Shown here: positions 61,983 through 64,000 of the stretch, piece after piece
How the letters are laid out: each line of letters starts with the position of its first letter
Position numbering within the stretch: the stretch's first letter is position 1
Assembly: GCF_013204825.1 (NCBI RefSeq)
Contig: NZ_JABMKV010000002.1
Coordinates: forward strand, 620,001 to 684,000
DNA from: Pedobacter boryungensis
GTDB taxonomy: Bacteria; Bacteroidota; Bacteroidia; Sphingobacteriales; Sphingobacteriaceae
DNA: 64,000 bases
Reading direction: 5' to 3'
Notes under the pieces: model-generated
Seen by the model: the letters and a program-made list of their open reading frames with translations, nothing else
Database searches by the model: none
What the model was told of the DNA's origin: nothing
Position numbers and translations under genes: made by a program

Positions 61983-61990
61983 CAAAGATA
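61983..61990 (-). promoter_or_regulatory. TAnnTTTG -7 element of hemW
   Basis: Minus-strand TATCTTTG ends 4 nt before ATG 61978; a TTG about 16 nt further upstream could be the -33 element. Confidence 0.65.
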
Positions 61991-62069
61991 AATTAATTTA
62001 AGGGTGCAACTATTATTATGCATCAAGATTTAAAACAGGCTCTATTGTGGAAACAAAATAATAAAGCAG

Positions 62070-62077
62070 TAAATTTG
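62070..62077 (+). promoter_or_regulatory. TAnnTTTG -7 element of the DUF4271 gene
   Basis: TAAATTTG lies 37 nt before ATG 62115, in the divergent space shared with hemW. Confidence 0.5.
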
Positions 62078-62114
62078 TGACAATTGGGCGCAGTTATATA
62101 GTTGTTTATTTACA

Positions 62115-63083
62115 ATGTTTAAAAAAGTTTTTTTACTTAATCTATTGTTTTTTAGTAGTTTATTGCTGTCCATTAAAGCGCAACAATTACCGCTAACAGC
62201 TGATAGCATTTCTAATATTACGGTAGTAACAGATAGTTTAGATTCCACCCAAAATGTAGTAGTAGCTGAAGATACAATTACCCCACACAGTTTAAGAGCA
62301 CTCGATTCTTTAACCAAGGCGCTTATCGCAGATAGTTTAAAAAAGAGCTTTAGCTATCCAAAACTTGATTTCAAGGTTTTGATGGAAAATTTTTTGCGCA
62401 ACTCTGTAAATAGTGATCCAAGACAACAGGGTGATATTTTGGTTAAGGGCGATATTTGGATACTAGCCTTTATTGCTTTTTTATTAGTTCTATTCGCGAT
62501 CTTAAAAAATGTCTTTTCTAAACAGTTAATGGGAATTATATTATCTTTTTTTAGCAATAGAGCTTTAGGAAATTTAAATAAGGAAGATAATCTCTTTACA
62601 TCTTGGCCTTTTTTGTTGCTTTTTGTTCAATTTGGTTTCACAATTGGAATGTTTTTTTATCTAGTAGCCCAATATCAAAAGCTAGATTATGTTAGGAATG
62701 GCTTCCAATTCTTTGTAACAATTTCGGTAGTTATTATTGTTTTATATGTGTTAAAGATCTTATTGCTGCGAGTGCTTGGCTATATATTTAATATTCAAAA
62801 ACCGGTTCACGAATATGTTTCTATATTATATTTAAGTTATTTTAATGCTTCTTTATTGTTCACTCCCTTAGTTATTGCATTTGCTCTTTCTCCAATAAAA
62901 TATGGCTCATTTTATATTGCAACAGCAATTATTTTGATAGTCGTTATCTTTGTTTTTCAATTTATTAGAGCAGGTGTAAATATTTTATCTCACTATAGGT
63001 TTTCAAAAGTCTATTTATTTTTGTACTTTTGCACCCTCGAAATTTGCCCTATATTAATATTAATCAAGGCAATAGGATTTTAA
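62115..63083 (+). CDS. DUF4271 membrane protein
   Basis: 322 aa. A signal-like N-terminus (to LLSIKA-Q) and a ~90-residue polar segment are followed by about six helices. The DUF4271 pattern is visible in FSKQLMGIILSFFSNRALGNLNKEDNLFTSWPFLLLF and later FYLVAQYQKLDY. The family is restricted to Bacteroidota and often lies directly before hemD, as here; function unknown. The last ~25 codons overlap the promoter motifs of hemD. Confidence 0.82.
   Translation: MFKKVFLLNLLFFSSLLLSIKAQQLPLTADSISNITVVTDSLDSTQNVVVAEDTITPHSLRALDSLTKALIADSLKKSFSYPKLDFKVLMENFLRNSVNSDPRQQGDILVKGDIWILAFIAFLLVLFAILKNVFSKQLMGIILSFFSNRALGNLNKEDNLFTSWPFLLLFVQFGFTIGMFFYLVAQYQKLDYVRNGFQFFVTISVVIIVLYVLKILLLRVLGYIFNIQKPVHEYVSILYLSYFNASLLFTPLVIAFALSPIKYGSFYIATAIILIVVIFVFQFIRAGVNILSHYRFSKVYLFLYFCTLEICPILILIKAIGF
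63016..63031 (+). promoter_or_regulatory. Two adjacent TAnnTTTG elements for hemD, inside the DUF4271 gene
   Basis: TATTTTTG (63016-63023) is followed directly by TACTTTTG (63024-63031), about 70 nt before the hemD ATG, within the 3' coding end of the previous gene. The second, followed by CACCCTC, is the better match in context. Confidence 0.55.
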
Positions 63084-63100
63084 AGAGGTAATTAGTTAAA

Positions 63101-63871
63101 ATGCAGGAAAAGAAAGAAGATAGGTTACGTAAAGTTAAAAGTATACTGATCACTTTACCAAAGCCCGAAACAGAAAAATCACCTTATTTTGATCTGGCTA
63201 AAAAGTACAATTTGAAAATCGACTTTCGGTCATTTATTCATGTTGAAGGAGTTCCAGCCAGAGATTTTAGAAAAGACAAAATTAACTTAGCAGAATTTAC
63301 TGCCGTAGTTTTTACAAGTCGTAATGCTGTTGATCATTTTTTTAGAATATGTGAAGAAATGAGATACGAAGTTCCGGCAGATCTTAAATATTTCTGTATT
63401 TCTGAATCTACAGCCTTATATCTTCAAAAATATATTCAATATAGAAAACGTAAAATTTTCTTTGGCAAACAAACTGCATCTGATTTAGCAGAAGTTTTGA
63501 AAAAACATGCCGGAGAGAAATTTTTATATCCTTGTTCTGATGTTGCTACAGAAGATACCATGAATTTCTTGCAAAAAAATGGGTATGATGTTACTCCTGC
63601 AGTTTTATTTAAAACGGTAGTTAGTGATTTATCAGATTTGGCAGAAGTTTTCTACGATGTAATTGCTTTTTTCAGTCCATCAAGTATACAGTCTCTTTAT
63701 ACCAATTTTCCGGACTTTAAGCAAAATAATACTCGCATTGCTGCATTTGGTTCAAATACTAACAAAGCGGCAGCAGATGCTGGTCAAATAGTAGATATTG
63801 CTGCACCAAGTCCTGAAGCTCCATCTATGATTATGGCAATAGAAAATTATATAAAAAAATCTAATAAGTAA
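63101..63871 (+). CDS. hemD: Uroporphyrinogen-III synthase
   Basis: 256 aa. HemD cyclises hydroxymethylbilane to uroporphyrinogen III in heme synthesis. The sequence is divergent, as usual, but keeps VKSILITLPKPETEKSPY at the start, FTAVVFTSRNAVDHFF, FFGKQTASDLAEVL, FLYPCSD and IAFFSPSSIQSLY, and ends IAAPSPEAPSMIMAIENYI. It follows DUF4271 by 17 nt but also has its own promoter candidates. It fits the heme demand of the respiratory block elsewhere in the window. Confidence 0.88.
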   Translation: MQEKKEDRLRKVKSILITLPKPETEKSPYFDLAKKYNLKIDFRSFIHVEGVPARDFRKDKINLAEFTAVVFTSRNAVDHFFRICEEMRYEVPADLKYFCISESTALYLQKYIQYRKRKIFFGKQTASDLAEVLKKHAGEKFLYPCSDVATEDTMNFLQKNGYDVTPAVLFKTVVSDLSDLAEVFYDVIAFFSPSSIQSLYTNFPDFKQNNTRIAAFGSNTNKAAADAGQIVDIAAPSPEAPSMIMAIENYIKKSNK

Positions 63872-64000
63872 TTTTTCATAACATGTGCCGTTACTTCAAC
63901 AATATTTGAAGAATTTCTGCGGCTAAAAACAATTTTCTTCACCTTAAATCTTAGTTAAGATTATGCTTAATTAAAATTAAACAACTTATTATTAGGTTGT
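63872..64000. other. Terminal 129 bp, no feature recognised
   Basis: A+T-rich sequence after hemD up to the window edge. No ORF, hairpin with a T run, or RNA gene is supported; it may be the upstream region of the next gene. Confidence 0.5.

Noticed and set aside
1..64000. Search for tRNA, rRNA, CRISPR arrays, insertion sequences and prophage genes
   Set aside because: No cloverleaf-like intergenic sequence, direct-repeat array, transposase or phage gene was seen; gaps are short and A+T-rich.

Overview
The window is A+T-rich bacterial chromosome, densely coding on both strands, and looks like a Bacteroidota genome of the Sphingobacteriaceae/Pedobacter type. The evidence is the Bacteroidota-type -7 promoter motif TAnnTTTG in front of many genes, the near absence of Shine-Dalgarno sequences at gene starts, an alternative complex III (ActABCDEF) operon joined to an aa3-type oxidase, and many families largely confined to the phylum (DUF4251, DUF4271, DUF4286, DUF5777, M56/BlaI pairs). 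No tRNA, rRNA, CRISPR array, insertion sequence or prophage was seen.

Layout. 1-3.1 kb: end of dnaG, yraN and a glutaminyl-cyclase-like lipoprotein. 3.1-7.5 kb (minus): a DUF4251 protein, then a five-gene operon of ECF sigma factor, inner-membrane/beta-barrel protein, YceI, DUF5777 barrel and Rieske lipoprotein. 7.7-14.3 kb: pgi, prfB with a classical +1 frameshift, an esterase, an FMN reductase, a SirB1-like protein, a methyltransferase and a lipoprotein. 14.5-21.8 kb: a BlaI-type repressor behind a 40-bp palindrome, two M56 (BlaR1-like) membrane peptidases, the second fused to an N-acetylmuramoyl-L-alanine amidase, and a convergent penicillin acylase. 21.9-25.3 kb: a DUF3667 protein, an Omp85 barrel and a deoxyhypusine-synthase-family enzyme.

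25.5-43.6 kb (plus) is the respiratory block: actABCDEF, coxB, coxA, ctaA and ctaB (heme A/O synthesis), two subunit III genes, subunit IV, a SCO-family protein that has lost all its cysteines, DUF420, a small secreted/membrane protein, DUF983 and DUF2461. Together it encodes a menaquinol:cytochrome c:oxygen chain with heme-maturation factors. 43.6-47.2 kb: OmpA-like lipoprotein, rfbC, DUF4286 and a TPR protein.

47.4-51.7 kb: a lipoprotein S9 peptidase homologue whose catalytic Ser and His are replaced, followed 14 nt later by a histidine kinase and then an OmpR-type regulator. 51.8-62 kb (mostly minus): UbiA-like protein, metallophosphoesterase, MoxR-type AAA ATPase with VWA protein, JmjC-like cupin, fasciclin protein, SDR plus sterol desaturase-family hydroxylase, and hemW. 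62.1-63.9 kb: DUF4271 protein and hemD.

The most interesting signals are the pseudo-peptidase/two-component operon, the M56-amidase fusion in the BlaI operon with its palindromic operator, the ECF/YceI/DUF5777/Rieske envelope redox operon, the cysteine-free SCO protein inside the oxidase operon, and a recurring TAnnTTTG-N4-ATG arrangement that predicts leaderless mRNAs. All functions are inferred from motifs and context; no searches were run.
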